DNA of 64,000 bases from an uncultured Eubacterium sp. (GTDB taxonomy: Bacteria; Bacillota; Clostridia; Lachnospirales; Lachnospiraceae), in NCBI GenBank assembly GCA_934316925.1, contig CAKREC010000006.1, positions 3,926-67,925 on the forward strand, in the 5' to 3' direction. This document shows, piece after piece, positions 8,701-16,795 of this stretch (the first letter of the stretch is position 1; each line of letters opens with the position of its first letter). The notes beneath the pieces were generated by a model that ran no database searches, had not been told where the DNA came from, and saw only the letters and a program-made list of their open reading frames with translations. Both the position numbers and the translations under genes were made by a program.

Positions 8701-9209
8701 GCTTGCACACCTACCTTCCAGTGTACGGACTTGTTGTATTCTTCCCACATGTGAGCGTACAATTTTCCATCCGCCAACAGCTTTTCATGACTTCCACTTT
8801 CCACAATCTTTCCATCCTGCAAAACACAGAGCCGGTCGGCACTTGAAACGGTCGACAGGCGATGTGCGATCATAATGACCGTCTTTCCTTTTGACAACCT
8901 TGAAAGGGCAATCGCTATCCTCTGGGTTTCCCCTCCGGACACATGAGTTCCACTGCTGCCGATCACAGCATCGACTCCCTCCGGCAGTTTTTCAATGATG
9001 TCCTCACACTGGGCATCCCGAACCGCCTGCCATCCATATCGCGACAGACCTGCCGCATTGCTGTAATCCGGTGCCACCCGTAAAACTTCCGGCACAATTC
9101 TCCATATATAATAAAATGGAACCAGTGCAATCAATGCACTGACTGCTGACAGAATCCACGATGCAATACTCAGATACCGGAAGTTCCCCGCATATTCAAA
9201 AAGTCTTTG
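8697..9209 (-). pseudogene. Partner ABC exporter, truncated and internally deleted
   Basis: Second half of the exporter pair. The open frame runs from just after a TGA at 9210-9212 and starts inside the first membrane segment (FRYLSIASWILSAVSALIALVPFYYIW), so the true start is lost. After YGWQAV it jumps to the late ATPase part (IIEKLPEGVDAVIGSSG, VSGGETQR), and a second jump after RIAIA removes Walker B and the D-loop, resuming at LSRLSKGKTVIMIAHRLSTV. Both jumps keep the frame. No functional ATPase can result. A TTG at 9134 is the only obvious internal start. Confidence 0.85.
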
Positions 9210-9266
9210 TCATATTCCAAAACAAAGGCTGTTTTCCTAAGAATATACAGCCTCTTGTTTTTCTTT

Positions 9267-9428
9267 TTATAACGAATCATCCTGTGCCAGAGAAAAAACG
9301 GCATTCCAACCAGCATAATGATACTTCTCCAGCATACGAACATAACGTACTGCTTTCTCTTTTGGCATCTTTTCCATGCCGGATGTAGTATATTCTTCCA
9401 GACTTTCCTCCTGTGTCTGCGCTTCCAT
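9267..9428 (-). CDS. Possible small protein (53 aa)
   Basis: Open frame starting with ATG at 9428 and ending with TAA at 9267, located 36 nt after the LRR gene. The product begins MEAQTQEESLEEYTTSG and ends HYAGWNAVFSLAQDDSL; composition is polar and protein-like, with an amphipathic middle (KMPKEKAVRYVRMLEKY). No clear ribosome binding site is seen and I recognise no family. It could equally be the surviving end of a decayed gene next to the deleted ABC pair. Two longer frames overlapping it (to 9478 and 9492) look like shadows. Confidence 0.35.
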   Translation of the reverse strand: MEAQTQEESLEEYTTSGMEKMPKEKAVRYVRMLEKYHYAGWNAVFSLAQDDSL

Positions 9429-9464
9429 CTGTCAAGTAGCACAATACATAATCCGCAAACCTTT

Positions 9465-10511
9465 TTAACGTTCCACATCCTCTTCCATACATTTAAATGC
9501 CAGATCCGTCAGCTCAACATTTTTCTCATATTGCCTTGCGCTGTAATTTATACAGGGTGCCTCATCCTCTGAAACTCCCCGTTGAAGCTGCGCCCTGTAT
9601 GAAGATGATAACTTCTTGACTTTAACCGCCCTTTTGGCATAATCGATCGCCTTGGAATCTTTTGGCGCAAGAATCTCCCCCGCCATGATAAATTCCTTTT
9701 TGCCAGTGCCTCTTGCATTTGGGTACGCATCCAGTTCGGTATCTTTTCCGGAAAAAACGAGTGTTTTCACACCGCCTTCCGGGAAATTGTCCGCATAAGA
9801 ATTACTCAGGTACTTTACTTTTTGGGTCGATGCCGGGAAGACCAGCTTCTTTAGTGACTGACAGCCGATAAAAGTAAATTCCGGTATATATATCAGTTCC
9901 TGCGAATCCGGAAACGATACTTTTTTCAGCTTTTCACAGCCTTGAAAAACCGCCATTCCAATCCGGTCTTTACTGCTCTTCATCGGCCAGGTAAACTGCG
10001 TCAAAGCACTGTGTGCAAAACATGCTGTCCCCAACGTTCCCTGAAAGTCTTCGGGAACACTCACTTCCTTGACAGAAGAATATGCAAATGCAGAACTTTC
10101 AATATCAATCGCCTTGTTTTTTATTGTTACTTTGTCTGTATTCGCCTTTTGAAATGTTCCCGCGTATATCACTTCTACGCTTTCAGGAAGTATAATTTCA
10201 TCATAATGTTTGTCCGCATATCGGCAATCCCCGGGGGCATCCGGCTGCCCAATAAAACATACAGGCTTTCCATCAATTTCATCCGGAAACTCAAGTATCT
10301 TATCTTTTGTCTCCAGATATGTAATCTGTATTTTCCCCTTCACAGAGGTGTACTCAATATCGGAATATTTTGCAATGTTATCATCGCTCTCGCACTTATC
10401 CTGTTGTATTCTTTCGTCATGTCCCGGACTCCGCATAGAAATTCCCACACACATCAAGCCTAAACAACCGACAAGCCCCAGTACTATCTTATAACGCTTT
10501 TTAATGTCCAT
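9465..10511 (-). CDS. Leucine-rich repeat (BspA/LRR_5-type) secreted or anchored protein
   Basis: 348 aa. One N-terminal hydrophobic segment (about residues 9-26, no lipobox seen) anchors or exports it. The rest holds irregular BspA-type repeats with the pattern of ...AF.GC..LKKVSFP... : EIILPESVEVIYAGTF, SSAFAYSSVKEVSVP, AVFQGCEKLKKVSFP, FTFIGCQSLKKLVFP. Such proteins usually act at the cell surface in adhesion or ligand binding. It is 16 nt downstream of a small membrane protein and forms the distal part of the minus-strand set that begins at 13716. The ATG at 10511 touches its GGGGGAG site, so the exact start is uncertain. Confidence 0.8.
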   Translation of the reverse strand: MDIKKRYKIVLGLVGCLGLMCVGISMRSPGHDERIQQDKCESDDNIAKYSDIEYTSVKGKIQITYLETKDKILEFPDEIDGKPVCFIGQPDAPGDCRYADKHYDEIILPESVEVIYAGTFQKANTDKVTIKNKAIDIESSAFAYSSVKEVSVPEDFQGTLGTACFAHSALTQFTWPMKSSKDRIGMAVFQGCEKLKKVSFPDSQELIYIPEFTFIGCQSLKKLVFPASTQKVKYLSNSYADNFPEGGVKTLVFSGKDTELDAYPNARGTGKKEFIMAGEILAPKDSKAIDYAKRAVKVKKLSSSYRAQLQRGVSEDEAPCINYSARQYEKNVELTDLAFKCMEEDVER

Positions 10512-10527
10512 CTCCCCCTGTCAACGG

Positions 10528-10869
10528 TCAGCTTCTTTTCTGCCTCATGATCATATAAGTAATAATCTCAATAATGGTATATGCCGGGAACACAAATCGA
10601 TATACCAGGCCATACACATACCAGACTACTCCAACAACCGTGCCGCCGAGTCCTCTCGGAGTCGCATAAAACAATGCCGGAATTGAGCCGGCAAGAAAAA
10701 ACACCAGTATGTACCCCAAAAACAATACGAGATTCCACCCTAACACGATCCATGGATAAAATCTGCCCGTTTTTTGCGCTAATTTTTTTCGTTTGATGCC
10801 GATTACAACAGAAAGAAGCATCAAAGCAATCTGTATTCCCCAAATTATAATTGTCCACACATAAACCAT
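10528..10869 (-). CDS. Small integral membrane protein, unknown
   Basis: 113 aa with four hydrophobic segments (about residues 4-24, 41-62, 70-82, 86-106) separated by short basic loops (GIKRKKLAQKTGRFYP; IMRQKRS at the end). No recognised family. The start at 10869 is preceded by an AGGAGGTAGGAC site. It sits between the propeller-like secreted protein and the LRR protein and is probably cotranscribed with them. Confidence 0.75.
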   Translation of the reverse strand: MVYVWTIIIWGIQIALMLLSVVIGIKRKKLAQKTGRFYPWIVLGWNLVLFLGYILVFFLAGSIPALFYATPRGLGGTVVGVVWYVYGLVYRFVFPAYTIIEIITYMIMRQKRS

Positions 10870-10918
10870 ATGTCCTACCTCCTTTTTTCTACTATTCGGT
10901 ATCTACCTAACTATCCGA

Positions 10919-12202
10919 TCAGCAAATGATTGGCAAATATTGATCATTAATGCCTTTTTGCAGCAACCGAACCTTTGCTTTTTTCGCACTATATGTCTTT
11001 TTCGTCTTTGTTTTTGCATTATATGTCAGGTAGAAATATTTCCCCTGTGCATCGACAAACTCGCCAATCCAGGTGCCTTTTTGTGTCATGCCCAACAGGA
11101 TTCCGGTATGCACATCCCAGCATTTAAGCCCGTCGTAATCACTGTCCTGATATCCACTCCCATTATTTTTCAGGAAAGCACTGATCTCGTTCTCATATGT
11201 AAATGCCGAGCCGGTTGTTTTATCCATACTTACAACGATATAATTTTTGTCATACACAAGTTGACCATAACTGCCCTCGCGTTCAGCCGAGTTCAGACTG
11301 ATTTCCAGATACATGGTTTTTCCCAGAAAATAATAATTTACAACATCCAGTGATTCAAACGCATCGGTAGAATTGTTCGATTTTATCCCCTGTTCCAATG
11401 ATTCCATCGCAATTAATGTTGTCTTTTTCTTATTTGCTGTATCATAGCAGACAATTCCCTCTTTCGTTGTCACGTACAGCTTCTTCCCGGAAACACCTAC
11501 AACAGGATCTGAATTTCCATAGTCATGGCGATACCGCTTGCTCCAATCAGCGCGCGCACCTTCCAGTATCTTTTTGGTTTTGCCGGTAGCGATATTCAAC
11601 TGATAAAGCGCAGCCTCTGTATTTATGTCTCTTGTGTAATAAATATAATTGCCGATCTTAGCAGCCTGTCCCGAAGCGTCTTTCGCAACCTGTATCTGTC
11701 CATCTCCACCCGAATGCTTTGTGAGATTTGATTTCTTTTTGGTCTTTTTGTTGTACGACACAATGGACTGGTCGAGCCGGTACACGACTTTTTTATCTGT
11801 TGCATATAGAAACTCCTGCCAGGCATCCACATGGAACAATCGTTTTTTCGACTTTGTTTTTAGTTTGCCTGTCTTTTTGTCGACCGGCACCTGCCACACG
11901 TTCCCATTAGGAGAATATCCCTGATTCGTGTCACAATAGTACACAAAACTTTTTGTCTTATAAATCGTCCCCATCGAATACTCTTTGTCCTTGTTTTTTA
12001 TCAATTGATATTTCTTCTTTTTCCTGCCATCTTTTCCATAGAGCAAAATACCATTTTTATAGTCTGTGGAATACACATACTTTGACCCTGTATACGGGTT
12101 GGTAATCTCCTTTGCACTTGAAACAAGTGGTCTCGAAACAATCAACGAAAGCACAAACATGGTACAAATTAACATTTTTTCATACTTTTGAATCATACTC
12201 AT
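10919..12202 (-). CDS. Secreted beta-propeller-like protein, unknown
   Basis: 427 aa with a signal peptide (MSMIQKYEKMLICTMFVLSL.. to about residue 29, ending VSSA-K). The mature part is basic and has a repeated pattern of short strands with aromatic residues, such as YVYSTDYKNGILLYGKDGRKKK, FLYATDKKVVYRLDQSIVSYNKKTKK and KLYVTTKEGIVCYDTANKKKT (quoted in part), typical of DUF5050-like propellers. The function is unknown; surface ligand binding is a guess. It belongs to the envelope-protein set downstream of the phased repeat at 13816-13849. Confidence 0.78.
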   Translation of the reverse strand: MSMIQKYEKMLICTMFVLSLIVSRPLVSSAKEITNPYTGSKYVYSTDYKNGILLYGKDGRKKKKYQLIKNKDKEYSMGTIYKTKSFVYYCDTNQGYSPNGNVWQVPVDKKTGKLKTKSKKRLFHVDAWQEFLYATDKKVVYRLDQSIVSYNKKTKKKSNLTKHSGGDGQIQVAKDASGQAAKIGNYIYYTRDINTEAALYQLNIATGKTKKILEGARADWSKRYRHDYGNSDPVVGVSGKKLYVTTKEGIVCYDTANKKKTTLIAMESLEQGIKSNNSTDAFESLDVVNYYFLGKTMYLEISLNSAEREGSYGQLVYDKNYIVVSMDKTTGSAFTYENEISAFLKNNGSGYQDSDYDGLKCWDVHTGILLGMTQKGTWIGEFVDAQGKYFYLTYNAKTKTKKTYSAKKAKVRLLQKGINDQYLPIIC

Positions 12203-12296
12203 CGCCCTCTTTCTGCTTATTTATATATATAACGATTTCCCTGTGCAGAATGTTGCTTAATCCGATGTTTCTATCAAAAGATTCTCTATTTAATTC

Positions 12297-12932
12297 CTAC
12301 TCTTCCCCGTATTTTGCCATCGCAGCTTCTTCAATTTCTGTACGCCACTGCTGTTCCTTTTCGTAATATTGCTCAGTATTTTCAGCAATGTTGCTCTCCA
12401 CCGCTTTTCCTTTTATTTGCGCGGTCATATACTTTTCAGCAAGCAGGTTTTTCTCATAATCCTGTCTTACCAATTCCCAGTACTCTTCTTCTGTCTTATC
12501 AGCTCCGGCAAGATATGCCTGCAATTCCTTTTTCGCCTGTTCGGTACTATCAATCGCTTCCCGCGACTTTGCAATCGCATCCGAAACCTCTTTTTCCGTC
12601 ACACTATACCCTGCATCGGTCGCCGCCTGAACCAACGCCGTTGTTCTTTTTGAATGTGCTGCCAGCTGCTCCTTTGCCTCTTGTTTTGTCTTATCTGAAT
12701 TCAGCGAAATAATCTCAGCCGCCTTGTCCAACTGTTCATCAGAAAGCACATTGGAATCAGCATGCAAATCCTGACTGTACTTTCCATAATCATACAGGAC
12801 ATTTTCTGTTTCACTGGCTCCCTGCCGATCAAAATAACTTCCTGCCACTACAGCATGTCTGATCAAAAATGCACTGCCCATAATAAGTACTGTTGCCGTA
12901 ACAATAGCTGCTACTCGTATTTTTTTCTTCAT
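12297..12932 (-). CDS. Membrane-anchored SurA/trigger-factor-like chaperone protein without PPIase domain
   Basis: 211 aa. One N-terminal membrane segment (residues 5-28) is followed by a helical, acidic domain with the pattern of the SurA N-terminal domain (VTEKEVSDAIAKSREAID, EEEYWELVRQDYEKNLLAEKYM). There is no parvulin domain, so a role in folding exported proteins is inference from shape only. The frame can be read back to 13037, but the ATG at 12932 has GGGGAGG 8 nt upstream and starts at a typical signal (MKKKIRVAAIV); the upstream part is the leader repeat at 12939-12995. Confidence 0.8.
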   Translation of the reverse strand: MKKKIRVAAIVTATVLIMGSAFLIRHAVVAGSYFDRQGASETENVLYDYGKYSQDLHADSNVLSDEQLDKAAEIISLNSDKTKQEAKEQLAAHSKRTTALVQAATDAGYSVTEKEVSDAIAKSREAIDSTEQAKKELQAYLAGADKTEEEYWELVRQDYEKNLLAEKYMTAQIKGKAVESNIAENTEQYYEKEQQWRTEIEEAAMAKYGEE

Positions 12933-12938
12933 AACTAA

Positions 12939-12995
12939 TTCCTCCCCGTATAATAGTGTTGCCCCCTCGCTTCCGCTCGGCGGCAGGTCGTCGGA
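12939..12995 (-). repeat. Leader repeat copy C (hairpin plus ribosome binding site)
   Basis: Minus-strand element with the core TGCCGCCGAGCGGAAGCGAG followed by GGGGGCAACAC and the site GGGGAGGAA, ending 7 nt before the ATG at 12932. It shares about 57 bp with copy A at 49122-49178, including the outer CCGACGACC segment, with a few changes. TGCC at the left can pair with GGCA at the right around an inner GC-rich loop. Confidence 0.8.
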
Positions 12996-13023
12996 TTCTT
13001 GTTCATTCTTCATACAAACCGTC

Positions 13024-13716
13024 TCACACAACGTCAAAAACCGCTTGAACTGTCTGTATGCTTTTGTCTGTCTCGACGTGAGTTTCTCCTTTCAGCGTAT
13101 CATATTCAATTTTTTTCGGATTTCTTACATATTTGACACGTAAATCCCCAGGCTCTTTTGATGTGCTAACTGCCTCAAAATTTGTGTATCCATAATAGAT
13201 ACCCTTTTTTCGAAGATTGTTCGGGATACAAAATCCATACCCGAACTGAGATGCATCGATTGTTCCCATTTTTTCCAATACATGCTTTTCATTTGGTGCA
13301 AATATCTCTTCTAATGCCAGCTCTACATTCCCGGATTCACACTCCCAGTCCTTAGAAAGAGTAACCGCAAAATAATCTGATGATAAACGCAGTTTTTTGC
13401 TTTGCTGGAATGCAATATAAAAATGATACCTGTTTTCTTTTTGCGTGCTTGTAGTCACAACCTTAAGTACTAACCCATTTTCTAACTCTTGCTGGTTATA
13501 ACTTATAAATTGTTCTTCTGAATGGGGCGTTTTATTGATGTAATCTTTAAAGTAAAGATCCTTTTGTAATTGCTCCGGCAATTCCGCATCATAAAACACA
13601 TTTTGATCTATTACCTTTTCCTTAGATACATTTCTGTTAAGCAAATAAAATACCACGCCCACAAACACCACCAATATGCAGCACACAATAACAGCATTTA
13701 TATATTTCTTTTTCAT
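13024..13716 (-). CDS. Membrane-anchored extracytoplasmic protein, unknown
   Basis: 230 aa with one N-terminal membrane segment (residues 6-26) and a large outside domain of mixed strands. No family is recognised; short features include FYIAFQQSKKLRLSSDYF and KKGIYYGYTNFEAVSTS. It is the first gene of the minus-strand envelope set and lies directly downstream of a candidate LytTR-controlled promoter, facing away from the regulator gene at 14000. It is therefore a likely target of that two-component system. Confidence 0.78.
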   Translation of the reverse strand: MKKKYINAVIVCCILVVFVGVVFYLLNRNVSKEKVIDQNVFYDAELPEQLQKDLYFKDYINKTPHSEEQFISYNQQELENGLVLKVVTTSTQKENRYHFYIAFQQSKKLRLSSDYFAVTLSKDWECESGNVELALEEIFAPNEKHVLEKMGTIDASQFGYGFCIPNNLRKKGIYYGYTNFEAVSTSKEPGDLRVKYVRNPKKIEYDTLKGETHVETDKSIQTVQAVFDVV

Positions 13717-13782
13717 TTTCCATCTACCCTCCTCTCATAGTTTTCCAGCATGTAGCAAAAACTTTTTTGTTTTGTTGGATTG

Positions 13783-13849
13783 ATCGTAACACATTTTTGT
13801 TGTCTGTGCGCATTGTTGTAAATAATAGTTCATTTATTGTAAAAAATAG
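13783..13849 (-). promoter_or_regulatory. Candidate LytTR-regulated promoter with phased direct repeats
   Basis: Two 13-bp direct repeats, TTGTAAATAATAG at 13816-13828 and TTGTAAAAAATAG at 13837-13849 (12 of 13 identical, plus-strand reading), start exactly 21 bp apart. LytTR regulators typically bind such two-turn repeats just upstream of a weak -35. On the minus strand an extended -10, TGTTACGAT, has its hexamer at 13783-13788, 27 bp beyond the inner repeat. The arrangement fits activation of the gene at 13716. Confidence 0.55.
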
Positions 13850-13999
13850 CACACATTAACGACTTTACATGAAACTTCTCACCCTGAATTATGATTCCCC
13901 CTATGCGACAAACAGTCATTTTTTTACACCCCTTGATTTTTATTTTTGAATCCTGTACCATAGAATACAGAAAATTTCGCATTAAAGGGAGAATATACT

Positions 14000-14737
14000 T
14001 TGACAACCGTTTTAATCTTAGAAGATAACGAATTGCAATTGGAAGCACTGGCAACGATTCTGGAGCAAAATCTGCCTTCTATATCTATATTGAAGGCATC
14101 CAACTACGAAACAGCCCGCGCCCTTGCACTCAACCACTCTGTACAGTTTTTTCTATTGGATGTTGAACTTGATACAAAAAAACCAGACTCTTTAACCGGT
14201 GTGGATTTCGGAAAATACCTACGCACCTTACCAGAATACGAGTTTGTTCCTATTCTTTTTATCACTTCAATACCCGATCAGATTCAAACTGCCGTCAATC
14301 AGATCCATTGTCAAAGCTATATATTAAAACCATACACACCAGAAGAATTACTTGAAGCAGTCCATTTCGTTTTCAAAATCCCGAATCTGCCTGCTCCTTC
14401 TGTCCGGCTGTGTGATAATAATGGCATATACCATAAACTCTCCGAAAAGGACATTCTTTACATCGAATCCTCCGGCAAGGATATGCTCTTCCATATGTCA
14501 TCCGCAAATCTTCAAACTGACTACTGTATATCCACAAGCCGCTACCGCCTCATGGATTTGGGCAAAATGCTTTCTGATTCATTTTTCCAATGCCATAAAC
14601 GGTACCTCGTGAATCTTGAGCATATTACCTCTTACGACAAAACAGCCTGTTGTATCAATATACAAAAGACCCTCATACCAATTGGGCGAAAATTCAAGTC
14701 CGACTTTGAAAATGTGTACCTGAACAAAATACAGTAA
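14000..14737 (+). CDS. LytTR-family response regulator
   Basis: 245 aa. Residues 1-125 are a receiver domain with acidic residues E8-D9, phosphoacceptor D54 (FFLLDVELD) and the switch Lys in YILKPY. Residues about 140-245 form a LytTR DNA-binding domain (ILYIESSGKDMLFH, CHKRYLVNLEHI). The start codon is TTG at 14000 with GGGAG 8 nt upstream. The gene is followed 18 nt later by its sensor kinase. The phased repeats between it and the divergent gene at 13716 are the likely binding site. Confidence 0.93.
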   Translation: MTTVLILEDNELQLEALATILEQNLPSISILKASNYETARALALNHSVQFFLLDVELDTKKPDSLTGVDFGKYLRTLPEYEFVPILFITSIPDQIQTAVNQIHCQSYILKPYTPEELLEAVHFVFKIPNLPAPSVRLCDNNGIYHKLSEKDILYIESSGKDMLFHMSSANLQTDYCISTSRYRLMDLGKMLSDSFFQCHKRYLVNLEHITSYDKTACCINIQKTLIPIGRKFKSDFENVYLNKIQ

Positions 14738-14755
14738 ATGAATGGAGAACCAAAC

Positions 14756-16015
14756 ATGTTGACACTTACGCAAATTGCCTTACCCTGCTTTTTAGAACTC
14801 TGCATTTTTTATCTGATCAGCACGACATTTTTATCTCATAAGATCGATATAAATATAAAAAACATATTGGTCATCTGCGGATATGCATTTCTGGCAACAC
14901 TGATTGAAAAATACCAGTTGTTTAAGGACCTATCCACTTTTGTTGTTATTGCCTTTCTTTTTCTTGGCTTGTTCTTTCTTTTAAAAACGACATTCTTAGA
15001 TACGATCATTCTGTTCATGCTCTCCTATTTGGGAACTGCTGCTTTGCAGCTTTTGATCATGGCATTTTTCACTTCCCTAAAACGAATCTTTGACATACTT
15101 CCCTATTTAGGAAACATCATCATTCTGGTTCTTGCATATTTATTTTACAAAACGTGTTCTCAATACAACCTTTATCAGGGAATTCGAAAAAACCGCAAAC
15201 TTATTACAATTTTAGGAAATCTTTTCGTTATCTTTTTCCTCACGGTTTGCTATTCCAAAATAAATCCCAGCGGATTTTTCAGTATTCTCCTCCTGCTTTT
15301 CATCATCAGCATTCTCTTATTGATCCTCAATTGGGATGTCTTGGTCAATCAGAAAAAAATTCAGGAAAAAGATGCTGAACTGTCTGCTTATGAAACGTAT
15401 CTGCCCGTCGTCAATGAACTGATCGATCAGGTGCGGATCCGCCAGCATCAATTTGACAATCATCTTCAGGCAATCCGATCACTTCCTGTTACCCATAAAG
15501 ACTACACCTCTTTATCATCTGCCGTTGCTAATTATTCCGCCTATTTCGAGAGTACCATGAAAGATGCCGTTCTTCTGAAACTCAATCACAAACTGCTTGC
15601 CGGATTCTTGTTCAGCAAATATCACCAGGCAGAAGATCAAAAAAAGAATCTGAATATCCAGATCAAAAATACCAACATCCAGACGATCGTACCAGAATAC
15701 GAACTGATCGACATTCTTGGTATTCTTATCAACAACAGCATGGAGGCAGTCTCCGAGGGCGATACCGTCACACTTACCCTCGACACACGATCAAACCAAT
15801 GTCTGATCAAAATCATGAATAAGGGTCCTCTTATCACCGATGATCTGCGGTCAAATATGTTCAAAAAAGGCTATTCAACAAAGAAAAATGGTTACAATCA
15901 GGGTTTAGGATTATATAACCTTAAGGAAATTGTTGATTCCTATCATGGTATGTTGATCGTTTCCAATGAAACCATCAACTCGGAAATGTATATTGTATTT
16001 GAGATCGAGGTCTAG
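14756..16015 (+). CDS. GHKL-type sensor histidine kinase (AgrC-like)
   Basis: 419 aa. Residues 1-195 hold six to seven membrane segments, the usual peptide-sensing input of AgrC/ComD kinases. The dimerisation helix has RQHQFDNHLQAI, where H231 matches the phosphoacceptor and the usual following Asp is Gln. The ATPase shows the N box LGILINNSMEA and the G box KKNGYNQGLGLYNLKEIV. An ATG at 14738 has no ribosome site; GGAG 8 nt before the ATG at 14756 favours this start. No peptide gene was found next to it, so its ligand may come from elsewhere. Confidence 0.92.
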   Translation: MLTLTQIALPCFLELCIFYLISTTFLSHKIDINIKNILVICGYAFLATLIEKYQLFKDLSTFVVIAFLFLGLFFLLKTTFLDTIILFMLSYLGTAALQLLIMAFFTSLKRIFDILPYLGNIIILVLAYLFYKTCSQYNLYQGIRKNRKLITILGNLFVIFFLTVCYSKINPSGFFSILLLLFIISILLLILNWDVLVNQKKIQEKDAELSAYETYLPVVNELIDQVRIRQHQFDNHLQAIRSLPVTHKDYTSLSSAVANYSAYFESTMKDAVLLKLNHKLLAGFLFSKYHQAEDQKKNLNIQIKNTNIQTIVPEYELIDILGILINNSMEAVSEGDTVTLTLDTRSNQCLIKIMNKGPLITDDLRSNMFKKGYSTKKNGYNQGLGLYNLKEIVDSYHGMLIVSNETINSEMYIVFEIEV

Positions 16016-16027
16016 CAATATTGTTCC

Positions 16028-16282
16028 TCATTGTTTTTTATGTGCAATTATCTTCGCGCACATTGCTATAATCAGCAGTCCCAATGAAATTGCATAAGCT
16101 GCGCTAAGCGTAACAACGGTAAGCGCGGCTACTACCATAAGCAATATTGCTACAACATTTACGATATATACTGCTCTATTTACATTTTGGTTATCACTCT
16201 TGATCACAATATTTAATACCCATATTGCAATCCAAAGTAATATCAAAATTATTATACATAACAAAGTTTCTACACTATTCAT
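16028..16282 (-). CDS. Small membrane protein, unknown
   Basis: 84 aa, almost entirely hydrophobic, with three segments (about residues 3-23, 36-55, 56-77) and a basic end (KIIAHKKQ). It starts 7 nt after the coiled-coil protein stop and converges with the sensor kinase on the plus strand. No family recognised. It is the last gene of the agrB-agrD-ligase-BtrH run. Confidence 0.7.
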   Translation of the reverse strand: MNSVETLLCIIILILLWIAIWVLNIVIKSDNQNVNRAVYIVNVVAILLMVVAALTVVTLSAAYAISLGLLIIAMCAKIIAHKKQ

Positions 16283-16289
16283 GTTTATC

Positions 16290-16781
16290 TCATCTCTCTA
16301 CATATTTTTCCACCACAGCGTTTAATTTTGTATTCAACTGTTTATTTAACATCTCATAGTCACAGTTATCCTCATTATAGCCCGAATACTCATCGTATAA
16401 AGACTGAAGTTCTTGTGTCTTTTCTTTTTCACTCTTGCTAAGGTCATCCTGATTGTTCAGTACCGTCAGTCCAGCCTGCAATGTTGCCAACGTAGAATCA
16501 AATTCCGCCTTATAATCATATGTTCCTGTTTCAATTTCCAATTCTGTTTTCTCTTTTAAATCGTCCATTAATTGTTTCTTCGTCTGAGTTGAACCAGAAT
16601 TGTTAACGTCTAGCGCCTGCTCCTCCTTATTTATCCTTTTTTCTAATAACTCAATTCGCTGGAGTTTATGATTTCTTTCCTGTTTTTTACTTAATCCATA
16701 ACCAGCAACCTGACTCCCTGCAATTATCAGTCCACTCGCCACACAAACAGCAACCATAACTAAAATCTTTTTTGCTTTCAT
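16290..16781 (-). CDS. Membrane-anchored coiled-coil protein, unknown
   Basis: 163 aa with one N-terminal membrane segment or signal anchor (residues 5-28) and a long charged, Q/E/K-rich helical part (LLEKRINKEEQALD, KKQLMDDLKEKTELE, NKQLNTKLNAVVEKYVER). The rest of the sequence has coiled-coil character. It follows the BtrH-like gene by 14 nt and is probably translated from the same mRNA. No known family; a structural or accessory envelope role is a guess. Confidence 0.75.
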   Translation of the reverse strand: MKAKKILVMVAVCVASGLIIAGSQVAGYGLSKKQERNHKLQRIELLEKRINKEEQALDVNNSGSTQTKKQLMDDLKEKTELEIETGTYDYKAEFDSTLATLQAGLTVLNNQDDLSKSEKEKTQELQSLYDEYSGYNEDNCDYEMLNKQLNTKLNAVVEKYVER

Positions 16782-16795
16782 AACGCCACCTCTCT

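Noticed and set aside
9170-9492. Two basic frames (to 9478 and 9492) upstream of the ABC remnant
   Set aside because: They overlap each other and the 53-aa frame, run out of the end of the LRR gene and have odd composition; likely chance frames in decayed DNA.
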